The notes under the pieces: model-generated
The model's input: only the letters and a program-made list of their open reading frames with translations
What the model was told of the DNA's origin: nothing
Databases searched by the model: none
In this document: piece after piece, positions 26,258-34,594 of the stretch
Position numbering within the stretch: the first letter of the stretch is position 1
How the letters are laid out: each line of letters begins with the position of its first letter
Assembly (NCBI GenBank): GCA_002381805.1
Contig: DFXZ01000013.1
Span: 132,808 to 196,807, forward strand
Reading direction: 5' to 3'
Source: Bdellovibrio sp. UBA4095
Lineage (GTDB): Bacteria; Bdellovibrionota; Bdellovibrionia; Bdellovibrionales; Bdellovibrionaceae
DNA: 64,000 nucleotides
Position numbers and translations under genes: made by a program

Positions 26258-26935
26258 ATGTTAACAAGAAATCAAGCGGCAGGTGTTCTAGCAGCCGTTG
26301 TCGTTCTGTCGGTCCTAATGAAAGTCACTTCATCAGACCTGGATTCTCAGACTTTACCTCATCAGCAAACCGATTCGAACGAAAGTTCGGTTTTTGGAAT
26401 GGCCGAGTCCGTGCAGAAGTTTTTCTCTGGAAAGGCCACTGGCAATGGTGAGGATAAAGGTGATATTGCGGGAAGCCTACAGGCACTCGCTCCGAATTGG
26501 GACATTTCGCTTGCAGATAGCGATGCCGAACTCAGTCAAAAGCTTGATAGCTATGCATATGAACTGCAGGTTGAAGATCTATCAAGATATGTCTCTTTTT
26601 TGCAAAATACTGAGCACTCGCAAACGCATCGGTTGCTGGCATTAGAAGTCTTAAGTCGTTCTCGATTTGCAGTCCCTGCTTTGACAACCTTTTTAAAGGT
26701 TCCGTTCGAAGACCAAGGCAAACAAAGCTTCGAGGGGAGTCTTCGTGTAAATGCTCTAAGAAAGCTCGAAGATCAGTATAGCCCAGCAAAAGAAGAGCTA
26801 TTGAAGGCATCAATGCTTGAAATCATTGAGAAACAGCAGGATCCGACGCTGAACTTCTTGAGCAAAATTGTTCTTAGTGGACTTCAAGAAAAGCCCGGTA
26901 AGCTTGCGCGGTTTATGGATAAGCTACTGGAATAG
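26258..26935 (+). CDS. Membrane-anchored periplasmic protein of unknown function
   Basis: A 225-residue protein with an N-terminal membrane segment (QAAGVLAAVVVLSVLMKV) that could be an anchor or uncleaved signal. An acidic Ser/Gln-rich linker follows, and then a helical domain (about 90-225) with leucine-rich helix pairs that loosely recall HEAT-type repeats. GGAG precedes the ATG. No family recognised. The next gene starts eleven bases downstream, so they are likely co-transcribed. Confidence 0.72.
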   Translation: MLTRNQAAGVLAAVVVLSVLMKVTSSDLDSQTLPHQQTDSNESSVFGMAESVQKFFSGKATGNGEDKGDIAGSLQALAPNWDISLADSDAELSQKLDSYAYELQVEDLSRYVSFLQNTEHSQTHRLLALEVLSRSRFAVPALTTFLKVPFEDQGKQSFEGSLRVNALRKLEDQYSPAKEELLKASMLEIIEKQQDPTLNFLSKIVLSGLQEKPGKLARFMDKLLE

Positions 26936-26946
26936 GTGAATGTAAA

Positions 26947-27351
26947 ATGAAAAGTTCTGCGCGGTATAGCTTCTTGATTATCATAATGTTAAGTCTCTTC
27001 TTTAGCTTGTCACAGTCTTTGGCGATGCAAAACTGCAGCTGTGTCGCAGATCCCTTCACAAAAAAATACATCTATTTTAAAAAGACCTGGTATGGAACTA
27101 AGCGGAGCTGGACGTGTGTTTATAGTTGTCAGAACCTGCAGCAGGCGCGTTCACAAGTGCTGGGGACACATAAAGACTGGTATACGACGGACGATGGCCT
27201 TGAGGGAATCTGCGATGGTTTGCACTATGTCAACATCTACAATACGTATCGTGGGGATTTCATCTGGAAGTATGATTCCGCTCGTTGGTTCGATCCTGCG
27301 AAATCAACGGCCCCTGAATTAAAATCCTGGGCCGTTCAGAATTGTCGTTAA
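26947..27351 (+). CDS. Small secreted Cys-containing protein
   Basis: A 134-residue protein with a signal peptide (cleavage near SLAMQ) and a mature region rich in Tyr, Trp and Lys with six cysteines (NCSCVAD, WTCVYSC, GICDG, QNC), so probably disulfide-bonded outside the cytoplasm. No family recognised. It follows the membrane-anchored protein closely and converges on the GH3-family gene, whose stop is immediately adjacent. Confidence 0.72.
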   Translation: MKSSARYSFLIIIMLSLFFSLSQSLAMQNCSCVADPFTKKYIYFKKTWYGTKRSWTCVYSCQNLQQARSQVLGTHKDWYTTDDGLEGICDGLHYVNIYNTYRGDFIWKYDSARWFDPAKSTAPELKSWAVQNCR

Positions 27352-28881
27352 CTAGTGAATCGAAAGACTTGTCTCTGAGGGTTCGATATGAGTCCTCATG
27401 AATTGCAGGTATTCCTCTGCTGTTTCGAACGTGGTTTTCATTTTAAATTGCCCCTTGTTCCGATGTGCTTCAAAGTAGCTTTGCAAAGATTCTGCATTTT
27501 TAACACAAACACGCATCGGACCCAGGACGCCGACACTGCGACAGTCGGCATAATCCAGGTTCAGTTGCTGCATTTCTTCATCAAGAATTTTTTCAAGAGT
27601 GTCTTGGTCTGCCGTGCTGTGGGACGGGGAAAAGAGGGTCCACAGATAGTGAGTGCATCCGTCTTTTTCTGAAGGAGAAAGAAAGAAATGGCGAAGATCT
27701 ATGTTAGTTCTTTGTTTGGTTTTTAGGAAGCAATCTAAAATCTCCTCATTACTGACTTTTTCAGCAGCGAGATTCATACCGGTACTCTTTCGCCCTACGA
27801 ATTCAAAGACAAGGTCGCCATCAATCTCGTCAAAAACTATGACATCCTTCATCGCATAATGGATAAGTCCATTGGGACCTCCAATATTTAGATAGTAAGG
27901 AACACCCAGTTGAACTTCGTGTAAGCCGATGTTCTGGCAGCTGCCTTCTGTCGGGGTGAAAGTATAAAGCAGGTCCGGATTTAAAAAGTAGCGCTGGCGT
28001 CCATTTTGATATTTGTCATAAGGAAGTCCGATTGCAGCTTCGGTAGCAGCATAGACTCCGTAGTAGTTTAATTCATGCCCCATAAGCCGATCGATGCGAT
28101 CCTGATATTGTTTAATTGGAGTCGCAGCATAGATGAAGACCTTCAGATTCGGCCAAATTTCTTTGATCGTCTTTTTACCCGTTTTTTTAAGGACGGCCTC
28201 AAAGATACTGATGAGATAAGTTGGAATGCCGCTGACGACTTGAATATCTTGTTGAAGACAGTCTTGAATCAAAAGCTCGATCTTTTGGTCCCAATTAGAG
28301 ATCGCCAGGATCTCTCGCGATGGAAAGGTATTCTTAGACAGGGCCTTTGGCATGCGCGTGCTCAAGATCCCTGAGATATAACCGAATTTGAAACCGTTTT
28401 CTGAATAAAGATAGGGATCTGATCCAAACGTCAATCTGGGGGCCGTCAGAAAGTTGACCTGTGGCTCTAATTGACTTAAGCGGCTGGCCACACGTTTTTG
28501 CGCTCTTAAAAAGATCGAAATCATCGTTTCGTTGTAGGGGATTCTCTTCGAATCCTTGCCGGATGTTCCGGATGATAGACCAAAATATTCTGCCTCGTCT
28601 TTAAAAAGAATATTCTTGTGTCCCGAAGCGAGCATCTCCACATAAGGTTCATATTGATCATAGCCGAACACGGGCACGTGATTGACATATTGATCGTAAG
28701 AATGGATATGTGCCAAGCGAAGGTCTTTGTAGATGCGAGTGCCCTGCATGGCTCTCTTCATTTTCTTAAAATTGGTCTCCTGTCGAACTTGCATATCTTG
28801 ACGCTTGATAGTCATGTTGTTCGCGTAGGTTTGCAGATACTTATTGCCCAAGACATTGACGACTGAATGTACCAAGTTCAT
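27352..28881 (-). CDS. GH3-family acyl-adenylating enzyme
   Basis: The 509-residue protein fits the GH3 auxin-responsive-promoter family of ANL adenylating enzymes. The phosphate-binding loop reads GLSSGTSGKDSKRIPYN, later come YYGVYAATEAAIGLP and VIFDEIDGDLVFEFVGRKSTGMNLAAEKVSNEEI, a C-terminal lid hinge of the ANL type. Plant members link amino acids to acyl hormones; bacterial ones activate unknown carboxylates. No signal peptide, so cytoplasmic. AAGGAG precedes ATG 28881. It is divergent from a TetR-type regulator and the shared intergenic region carries two similar operator-like repeats, so its expression is probably controlled by that regulator. Confidence 0.87.
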   Translation of the reverse strand: MNLVHSVVNVLGNKYLQTYANNMTIKRQDMQVRQETNFKKMKRAMQGTRIYKDLRLAHIHSYDQYVNHVPVFGYDQYEPYVEMLASGHKNILFKDEAEYFGLSSGTSGKDSKRIPYNETMISIFLRAQKRVASRLSQLEPQVNFLTAPRLTFGSDPYLYSENGFKFGYISGILSTRMPKALSKNTFPSREILAISNWDQKIELLIQDCLQQDIQVVSGIPTYLISIFEAVLKKTGKKTIKEIWPNLKVFIYAATPIKQYQDRIDRLMGHELNYYGVYAATEAAIGLPYDKYQNGRQRYFLNPDLLYTFTPTEGSCQNIGLHEVQLGVPYYLNIGGPNGLIHYAMKDVIVFDEIDGDLVFEFVGRKSTGMNLAAEKVSNEEILDCFLKTKQRTNIDLRHFFLSPSEKDGCTHYLWTLFSPSHSTADQDTLEKILDEEMQQLNLDYADCRSVGVLGPMRVCVKNAESLQSYFEAHRNKGQFKMKTTFETAEEYLQFMRTHIEPSETSLSIH

Positions 28882-28946
28882 AACGATCTCCTTTGTTATG
28901 GAGCTAAATCTATTCAGTGTGAGCCAGATTGTCTTTATAACCCATT

Positions 28947-28969
28947 GACAGATCTAAGGAATTTCTGTC
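28947..28969. promoter_or_regulatory. Operator-like inverted repeat, copy 1 (TetR/GH3 intergenic)
   Basis: GACAGA at 28947-28952 and TCTGTC at 28964-28969 form a perfect 6-base dyad with an 11-base spacer. The stretch is nearly repeated 42 bases downstream (copy 2). Likely binding site for the adjacent TetR-type regulator; inferred from symmetry and repetition. Confidence 0.6.
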
Positions 28970-28986
28970 CAAGTGGGCATCTTTGA

Positions 28987-29013
28987 TTGACAGCTCTGAA
29001 GGAATCTTGTCAA
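28987..29013. promoter_or_regulatory. Operator-like inverted repeat, copy 2 (TetR/GH3 intergenic)
   Basis: TTGACA at 28987-28992 and TGTCAA at 29008-29013 are perfect inverted arms. Both copies share ATTGACAG, TCT, AAGGAAT and TGTC in the same order. The dyad centres lie about 42 bases apart, four helical turns, so two dimers would sit on the same DNA face. This copy ends ten bases before the regulator's ATG at 29023, consistent with autoregulation. Confidence 0.6.
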
Positions 29014-29022
29014 ACTTCTGCC

Positions 29023-29523
29023 ATGTCGCAATCAAAAGACGAAATCTATTTTGCGGTCTGCAATTCGATACTCAAGTACGAAGCAGAAAAAGGCCACCTC
29101 CAGTGGACTCTTTCTGATATATCTCGAGATTCTTCCATCACTCGGTCGCTGATTTATTATTACTTTGGCAAAGAGAAAACAACTGTTCTGGAAGAGGCTT
29201 ATAAATTTATTATTTCAAAGTTTTTTGATATCGAGCGCACGAAAACAATGGGCATTCAAGAACGCCTAAAAACGATATTGCAAGATTTGCAGCACATGCC
29301 TTATCTTTTCGTTCTCTACTATCTTCAGAAGAACAAAGATGGTGATTTTGGCAGAATGATCAAGGAAGCAGAACGACTCTTACTGTTGGCCATGAAGCGT
29401 GAATTTCCAGACCTAACGGACCTGCAGATTCTGGAAATTTATCTTAAAGAACTAGGCGCCATCGCTTACCAAGTACCACCGGATCAGGTGAAATTTCTGT
29501 TTTCCGAATATATCAAAGCCTAG
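29023..29523 (+). CDS. TetR/AcrR-family transcriptional regulator
   Basis: An upstream TTG at 28987 keeps the frame open but lies inside an operator-like repeat; ATG 29023 gives 166 residues. The N-terminal part has the TetR helix-turn-helix pattern: ILKYEAEKG, then TLSDISRDSSITRSLIYYYFGKEKTTVLEEAY, where the LIYYYFGKE helix is the recognition signature. The rest is a helical ligand-binding region. No clear ribosome binding site precedes the ATG, so translation may be weak or leaderless. It is divergent from the GH3-family enzyme, which suggests it senses that enzyme's substrate or product. Confidence 0.85.
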   Translation: MSQSKDEIYFAVCNSILKYEAEKGHLQWTLSDISRDSSITRSLIYYYFGKEKTTVLEEAYKFIISKFFDIERTKTMGIQERLKTILQDLQHMPYLFVLYYLQKNKDGDFGRMIKEAERLLLLAMKREFPDLTDLQILEIYLKELGAIAYQVPPDQVKFLFSEYIKA

Positions 29524-29693
29524 TCTTTGAAGAATTCTCATCAATAAACGGTTAAGAGATACTCAGGCATCCGAGGTATCCTGTCATTTTTTAATGAAAT
29601 GCTCACTAAACGGGGCCAGATTTTTAAGAGGTTCTTGCTGATCGAGCGGGCAGCCTTCAATATTACAAACAGAAGTACGATGTTGGAGGACCT

Positions 29694-29963
29694 GTGGTCG
29701 CGGACGTTCTTGATCAAACTGAAGTAAGAAAAAAAATTGGCGATATTTTAGGTAGCATTGTCAGAGAAATGACTTCGGCAGTGGAAGTTGAAGTGAGCTT
29801 TGCTATGGGTGAAAAAACGACGATCTATAAAGTCAGTGTGCCCCAGGAGTGTCGCGGCAAACTGATCGGTGCGCAAGGTAAGAATATTACATCACTGCGC
29901 AATCTTGTCGGAGCTATGGCAGGAAACCACGGATTTCGAGCGATCATAGAACTAGTCGTTTAA
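29694..29963 (+). CDS. KH-domain RNA-binding protein (KhpA-like)
   Basis: An 89-residue protein starting at GTG 29694 just after GGAGGA. It carries a single KH domain with the RNA-binding GxxG loop (GKLIGAQGKNITSLRNLV), similar in size and sequence to small KhpA-type proteins that bind mRNA and small RNAs. In many bacteria it lies between rpsP and rimM; here it stands alone, followed by the convergent gltS. Confidence 0.8.
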   Translation: MVADVLDQTEVRKKIGDILGSIVREMTSAVEVEVSFAMGEKTTIYKVSVPQECRGKLIGAQGKNITSLRNLVGAMAGNHGFRAIIELVV

Positions 29964-30026
29964 AAGTTAGAGTTAAAGGCAAGGGCATTTCTAAAAAAGC
30001 TCTTGCCGAAAAATCTTGTCGCCGTT

Positions 30027-31205
30027 CTATAGGTAGTTAAGGCACAAAGTTATAAGTGCCGCATTGATAAAATCAATAAAACAAGCTCCGACCAAAGGCA
30101 CTACTAGAAAAGCACGCGGTGCTGAGCCATAACGATCCACGAGAGCTGACATATTTGCCATGGCATTCGCTGTTGTGCCCATCATAAATCCAACATAACC
30201 CGCACTAGTGACTGCGGAGTCATAGTCTTTCCCGCTGTACCAGAACGAGGGGCCAATGGCGATCAAGGCAACAAGCACGGTTTGTAGGCTTAGGAAGATT
30301 AAAATTGGCAGAGCTGCATTTTTAAGTTCCTCTAAGCGCAGAGACATAATTGCCATCGCAATAAAAAGCGTCAGCGCCACTTGCCCAATCTCTTCGATCC
30401 AATCGGAACTGATTTTGAAGGTGGGGCGAATATCTTCGATATTTCGCACAACTGCCGCAATAATCATTGATCCTATATAAATTGGAAGAGTCACACCCAA
30501 GTCGTTAATCCAAGAGCTTAAGGCTGTACCTAGGCCCATGATTAAAGTGAGTGCCAAAATATGCAAAAGGAGATCTCGATTGGGAAATGATTTTAACAAT
30601 GTGACCTGATCAGAAGAAGGGGTTTCTTTTGATTTTGGATAGGTCAAATTCTTTTTTTGAATAAGATAGGTTGCAAGTGGAGTTCCCACCAAACCACCTA
30701 GCAAGATGCCACCCATCGCTGACGTTAAGCCTATGACTGACGCTCCTTTAATCCCTGCGGCTTCAAAGGCAGGACCGAATGCGAGTGCTGTACCGGGGCC
30801 TCCCACTAAAGCTACAGTACCCGTGAGGACTCCCATCAATGGTGGAAGATCCATCGCGAGTGCCGCGCCAACTCCGGCGCCGATCTGCAACAGAAGTCCG
30901 ATGACTGCAAGAATCAGAAACAGGACAACCGCACGGCCTCCTTCTTTTAGTAGGCGAAAGGAAGCGGAATATCCAATAGAGGCAAAGAATGCAATCATCA
31001 GTCCTTGCTCCGCAGCTTTGTCGAACGTGATTTCAAAAATATTGTTGGTTTTTAAAAGAGCCAACACGGCTGCGACCAAGAAACCTGCAATGACAGGTGA
31101 AGGAAGGTTGTACTTCATTATAAACGGAAGTCTTGTTCGAAGATAACGGCCAAGGTAAACCACAGCCGCAGTGAATGCGAGAGTTTGTATTGCGTTTAAA
31201 GTCAT
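30027..31205 (-). CDS. gltS: Sodium/glutamate symporter
   Basis: A 392-residue inner-membrane protein with two inverted sets of membrane helices and the family's conserved loops: LPSPVIAGFLVAA, GLMIAFFASIGY, GTVALVGGPGTALAFGP and, in the second half, GYVGFMMGTTANAMANMSAL. This matches GltS, which imports glutamate with sodium. Length is normal. It follows the ZIP gene on the same strand after a gap of about 46 bases and may be transcribed with it. Glutamate uptake fits an amino-acid-consuming predator. Confidence 0.92.
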   Translation of the reverse strand: MTLNAIQTLAFTAAVVYLGRYLRTRLPFIMKYNLPSPVIAGFLVAAVLALLKTNNIFEITFDKAAEQGLMIAFFASIGYSASFRLLKEGGRAVVLFLILAVIGLLLQIGAGVGAALAMDLPPLMGVLTGTVALVGGPGTALAFGPAFEAAGIKGASVIGLTSAMGGILLGGLVGTPLATYLIQKKNLTYPKSKETPSSDQVTLLKSFPNRDLLLHILALTLIMGLGTALSSWINDLGVTLPIYIGSMIIAAVVRNIEDIRPTFKISSDWIEEIGQVALTLFIAMAIMSLRLEELKNAALPILIFLSLQTVLVALIAIGPSFWYSGKDYDSAVTSAGYVGFMMGTTANAMANMSALVDRYGSAPRAFLVVPLVGACFIDFINAALITLCLNYL

Positions 31206-31251
31206 AATGGCAGGCTAACGTGACTTTAGGCGGGTGTCCAGCTTGCTGGGT

Positions 31252-31995
31252 CTAGAAATCGGCGAAGATCCAATTCATAAGAAGTACGGAAAACACTCCA
31301 AGTAAAAACTCCTTGCGTAGCAGGTAAGTCATCCGCGTTTCCCCAACCTTCACATAAATTTCTTCAAGGGTCACGCTGATCATCGCGCCACCGGCGAGAG
31401 CCAGAATGAGTGGTAAATAGGACGATGCGAGGGTATTAAAGAGTCCGCCCAGGGTGCCTCCCAAGACTTCCATCAATCCTGTCACGACGGCTCCTAAGAA
31501 AGCTCGTGGGCGCGAAAGCCCGATGGACAAGAAAGCGGCGGCAGTGGCCAAACCTTCTGGAAAATTTTGAAAGACAATGGCACCGACGACAGTCCACCCA
31601 TTGGCCAATCCTTCTGCGCTAAGTGCGGCACCGGAAGCGAGTCCTTCCGGGAAGTTATGCAGCATCATAGCAATAACAAATAGCCAAGCTCGCCGATGAT
31701 TTTGATGGGTTTGCGGAGAAAACTTGTGAAGCATGCGACTTAGAAAATAAATCGCTACGATGCCCAGAGCGAGGGCTAAACTGACATGAAGAGGACGATC
31801 GGAAGTAACATAGGCAGGACCAATCAAATTGAAAGAAGCTGCTGCCAACATCATTCCGATAGCAAAATCTAAATTCAGAATTTTCCAGGGATTCCAGGCG
31901 GATTTGGATTCCTTCTTAAAGATCGGCAAAGCGCCAATGCTTGTTGAAAGCCCGGTGATTAAACCTGCGATGAGGCCCCACCAGGTGTTATTCAT
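31252..31995 (-). CDS. ZIP-family metal transporter
   Basis: A 247-residue membrane protein with eight or so helices and the two metal-binding helices of ZIP transporters: HNFPEGLASGAAL and FQNFPEGLATAAAF. In the second helix the usual histidine is replaced by glutamine (QNFPEG), as in some ZIP proteins. It would import zinc or another divalent metal into the cytoplasm. It is the third gene of a minus-strand operon (OmpA-like, CsbD-like, ZIP) with gaps of 14-17 bases. Confidence 0.88.
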   Translation of the reverse strand: MNNTWWGLIAGLITGLSTSIGALPIFKKESKSAWNPWKILNLDFAIGMMLAAASFNLIGPAYVTSDRPLHVSLALALGIVAIYFLSRMLHKFSPQTHQNHRRAWLFVIAMMLHNFPEGLASGAALSAEGLANGWTVVGAIVFQNFPEGLATAAAFLSIGLSRPRAFLGAVVTGLMEVLGGTLGGLFNTLASSYLPLILALAGGAMISVTLEEIYVKVGETRMTYLLRKEFLLGVFSVLLMNWIFADF

Positions 31996-32009
31996 CTGCA
32001 GGCCTTGCG

Positions 32010-32324
32010 CTAGCGTCGTTCAGGAGGCGATGGAGGAGACTTTGGTTTGCGAGGTCGCAACTCCAGGATTCGCGGGGGCTTTTCTTCCTGCGGAACGGGT
32101 TCTTGCTGCTTGGGTTCATCAAAGAGTCTGTAGCGGGAGGCGATCTCCGCATATCGTTCGCTGGCGTCATCAATCGCCAGGCCCACTTTTTTTTCCAGAA
32201 GCTCAGCAATGGATCGCTCATTTCCTTTTGTTTGCTCGAGTTCATGGTCCGTGAGTTCCTTCCAGCGATTCATCATCTCTTTTTTGATTTCTTGCCAGCT
32301 TTGTCCTGGAATAAAGGGATTCAT
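32010..32324 (-). CDS. CsbD-like protein with Pro/Arg-rich tail
   Basis: A 104-residue cytoplasmic protein. The N-terminal half matches the CsbD-like stress-protein family (WQEIKKEMMNRWKELTDHELEQTKG in outline), a short helical domain with the W...K...LTD...L pattern. The C-terminal 40 residues form a Pro/Arg/Lys-rich tail (PPRILELRPRKPKSPPSPPERR in outline) not usual in the family. It lies between OmpA-like and ZIP genes. CsbD proteins are stress-induced with unknown function. Confidence 0.8.
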   Translation of the reverse strand: MNPFIPGQSWQEIKKEMMNRWKELTDHELEQTKGNERSIAELLEKKVGLAIDDASERYAEIASRYRLFDEPKQQEPVPQEEKPPRILELRPRKPKSPPSPPERR

Positions 32325-32341
32325 AGAGCGCCTCCTAGAGT

Positions 32342-33703
32342 TTATTCAAGTGTTGATTCGACAATCAAGTCGACACGACGATTTTGTGCTCTGCCGTAGG
32401 AAGTTTTATTGTTGGCGATGGGCTCCTCTTTACCTTTTCCGACGGAATCAACTTGTTCCGGAGCGAACGTCCCTTTTTTAACGAAATAATCTTTCACCGC
32501 TCGGGCGCGCAATTCTGAAAGGACCTCGTTCATTTCGGGATTGCCCGTTCCATCGGTGTGTCCCTCTACTGTAATTTTGGTCGGTTTGATTTCCATAAGT
32601 GCCGCATCGACTTTTTCCAAGAGAGCCTGGTTTTTTGGGCCGAGGCTGGCTTTGTTCGTAGGGAATTGCAGTGCTTTCAAGCGAATCATCACTTTGTCGT
32701 TCTCGACATAAACCTCTGCTTCATTCGGTTTGAATTTATCGCGAATTTTATCAGCTTGTTCGATCAGTTGTTTGGACTTTACCAACTCAGTCTGTTGCAG
32801 TGCGAGGGCTCGTCGTTGGCGCTCCATTTCGTCGAGCTGCTCCTTGGACTGCTCAAGCTGTCCCTCGGCGGTTTGACTTTCTGACTTGAGGTTGCTGATC
32901 ATGCGCTTTTGTTGTTCGGCGGTCAGAACAAGGTCTTCCGTGTTACCGGCCATCACCAATCGGTTCACTTCCAGGAGATGTTCGGACTCTTTGGTGGCAT
33001 CCTCGGCGGCACGACTTATTGCCGTCAGATTTCGAGGGTCAGCTTGGATGACTCTTTCGGCATTTCGGAATTTAAGCAAAGCAAGTTGGTAGGTCTTGGG
33101 AGCGCGTTGATCAGCAAGATCGCGGCGAGCAGTTTTGATATTCTCCTCCGCGCGGCTTAGTGCTGATTTCCGGACGGAGTTAAGCTCGAGCTTTTTATAT
33201 GTCTCGATCAATTGAGCGGTTCTTTTCTCTGCAGGTTGGAGGTTGCCTTTTTCAATTGCTTCAGTCACATCCTGAGTTTCTCTTTCAACTTTGTTCCATT
33301 CTTTTGGATAAACGCGAGGGGCACCGGCGCGCAGGGCTCCGGCCCGTGCATCGGTCAGATGCTTTGTGCTGGCCTTGGCAATTTCACCTTTGGCCTCCGC
33401 TTCCGTTAGCCAAGCTCTAGAGATTGCAACCTGTGACAGGATGTCTTGATTACTTTCTTTGTTAGAGCTGCGCATTTTTTTCGCCTTCTCGAGCGATTTT
33501 TTTGCGTCCGCATAGTTGTTTGGAGAGAGGATGTCAATTTGCCGCGTTTGCGCGTCTTGCAACATCTCCTCGGTACGATCGATCGTCGTCGTCGGATCAG
33601 CGGAATTGGCGATGGGCTCGACTCTTGGAGGTTTATTAGCGCAACCGATATAGGCCCAAGATAAAAAGAAAGCCACAAAGAGCTTCATAGCAAAGGTCGA
33701 CAT
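32342..33703 (-). CDS. OmpA-family lipoprotein with DUF4398-like helical region
   Basis: A 453-residue protein with a lipoprotein signal (WAYIGC). A long, charged helical region (about 35-300) contains the DUF4398-type phrase SPNNYADAKKSLEKAKK repeated in variants and a coiled coil of Gln/Glu/Lys. The C-terminal OmpA-like peptidoglycan-binding domain reads TVEGHTDGTG, LSELRARAVKDYFV and YGRAQNRRVDLIV. It would be tethered to the outer membrane and bind the cell wall. GGGAGG precedes the ATG. First gene of the OmpA-CsbD-ZIP operon. Confidence 0.9.
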   Translation of the reverse strand: MSTFAMKLFVAFFLSWAYIGCANKPPRVEPIANSADPTTTIDRTEEMLQDAQTRQIDILSPNNYADAKKSLEKAKKMRSSNKESNQDILSQVAISRAWLTEAEAKGEIAKASTKHLTDARAGALRAGAPRVYPKEWNKVERETQDVTEAIEKGNLQPAEKRTAQLIETYKKLELNSVRKSALSRAEENIKTARRDLADQRAPKTYQLALLKFRNAERVIQADPRNLTAISRAAEDATKESEHLLEVNRLVMAGNTEDLVLTAEQQKRMISNLKSESQTAEGQLEQSKEQLDEMERQRRALALQQTELVKSKQLIEQADKIRDKFKPNEAEVYVENDKVMIRLKALQFPTNKASLGPKNQALLEKVDAALMEIKPTKITVEGHTDGTGNPEMNEVLSELRARAVKDYFVKKGTFAPEQVDSVGKGKEEPIANNKTSYGRAQNRRVDLIVESTLE

Positions 33704-33840
33704 AGATCCTCCCTGGTGAATACTCTATAAATAAACCTTCAAGCCAGGGGTCACAATCGAAAGGAAGAAAAAAGACTTTGAGCTCTGTAGCTTGGCAAGT
33801 AAGAGCTCAAAGATTGGGTCAGCAGATGTGAAAGGACAAA

Positions 33841-34560
33841 CTAGAAAGCGTAACCGAAGCGAACCAGAGCGACAGGCAAAACTTGCTTTCCTAAGCGCTC
33901 CGCCAGGTCGTTTACATCTTTTTTGATTTTGATGTATTCAGGATCATTTAAAATCAGAGCGTTAGTCGTTCCGTCTTTGATCTTAACGTCGGTGGTAAGT
34001 GGAATCTGTGCACCGAGTTCAACTCCAAAGTTAATACCCGAATTGAATTGCCAGAACCATCCAAATTTTGGCGAAGCGAAAGTATTATCCAGCGTCACTT
34101 CAGGAGTCACTTCTTCTGACAAAAAAGTTTGCGTACGACGGGCGAAAACGGCTTGTTTACCAACGGAAGCTGCCACGTAAAAGCTGCCAGCGGCTGGGTG
34201 ATAGCGACCAGTCACTTCAAAGCTGGCCAAGCCGAATTCATCTTTACTATCCTTATCTTCGTCGTCGGGTTTGAAACCAAAAGCTCCCAATTCAATGGCT
34301 GTCGACCAACGTTTGGATTGATGAAGGAACTCGAGTCCACCACTAAGGCCGTGTGGTAGGCCAAGTCCTCCATAAACACCCCAAAGACTGCGGGGCCAGG
34401 AGTCCTGTTTTTCGACTTTGTTCGAGGCTGGTGTTGGTGCAGGAGCAGCCTCTTCCTGTGTAGCAGCCGGAGCTGACAAGTCCTCGCTAGACTCTGATTG
34501 AGCCCAGGCAGGAGTGGATAATGTGGCGACTAGGATTGTAGAAAGTATGTATGTTTTCAT
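33841..34560 (-). CDS. Outer-membrane beta-barrel protein
   Basis: The frame is open from GTG 34581, but ATG 34560 starts a tidy signal peptide (MKTYILSTILVATLSTPAWA); both are possible. After an acidic Ala/Pro-rich linker come amphipathic strands (WGVYGGLGLPHGLSGGLEFLHQ, WSTAIELGAFGF, FEVTGRYHP, FYVAASVGKQAVF), and the protein ends VALVRFGYAF with terminal Phe, the BamA recognition feature. Probably an eight- to ten-stranded barrel; function unknown. Confidence 0.78.
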   Translation of the reverse strand: MKTYILSTILVATLSTPAWAQSESSEDLSAPAATQEEAAPAPTPASNKVEKQDSWPRSLWGVYGGLGLPHGLSGGLEFLHQSKRWSTAIELGAFGFKPDDEDKDSKDEFGLASFEVTGRYHPAAGSFYVAASVGKQAVFARRTQTFLSEEVTPEVTLDNTFASPKFGWFWQFNSGINFGVELGAQIPLTTDVKIKDGTTNALILNDPEYIKIKKDVNDLAERLGKQVLPVALVRFGYAF

Positions 34561-34594
34561 AGTGATTCTCATTTTAATCACTCGAAGTTGTTTT

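Noticed and set aside
28987..28992. TTGACA as a sigma-70 -35 box for the TetR gene
   Set aside because: No -10-like hexamer at 16-18 bases; the hexamer is better explained as one arm of a repeated operator.
30706..31146. Plus-strand open frame inside gltS
   Set aside because: Antisense shadow of a GC-rich membrane-protein gene; low-complexity Ala/Pro/Thr product without a start site.
31829..32254. Plus-strand open frame across the ZIP and CsbD genes
   Set aside because: Runs antisense over two recognised genes and the gap between them; no domain.
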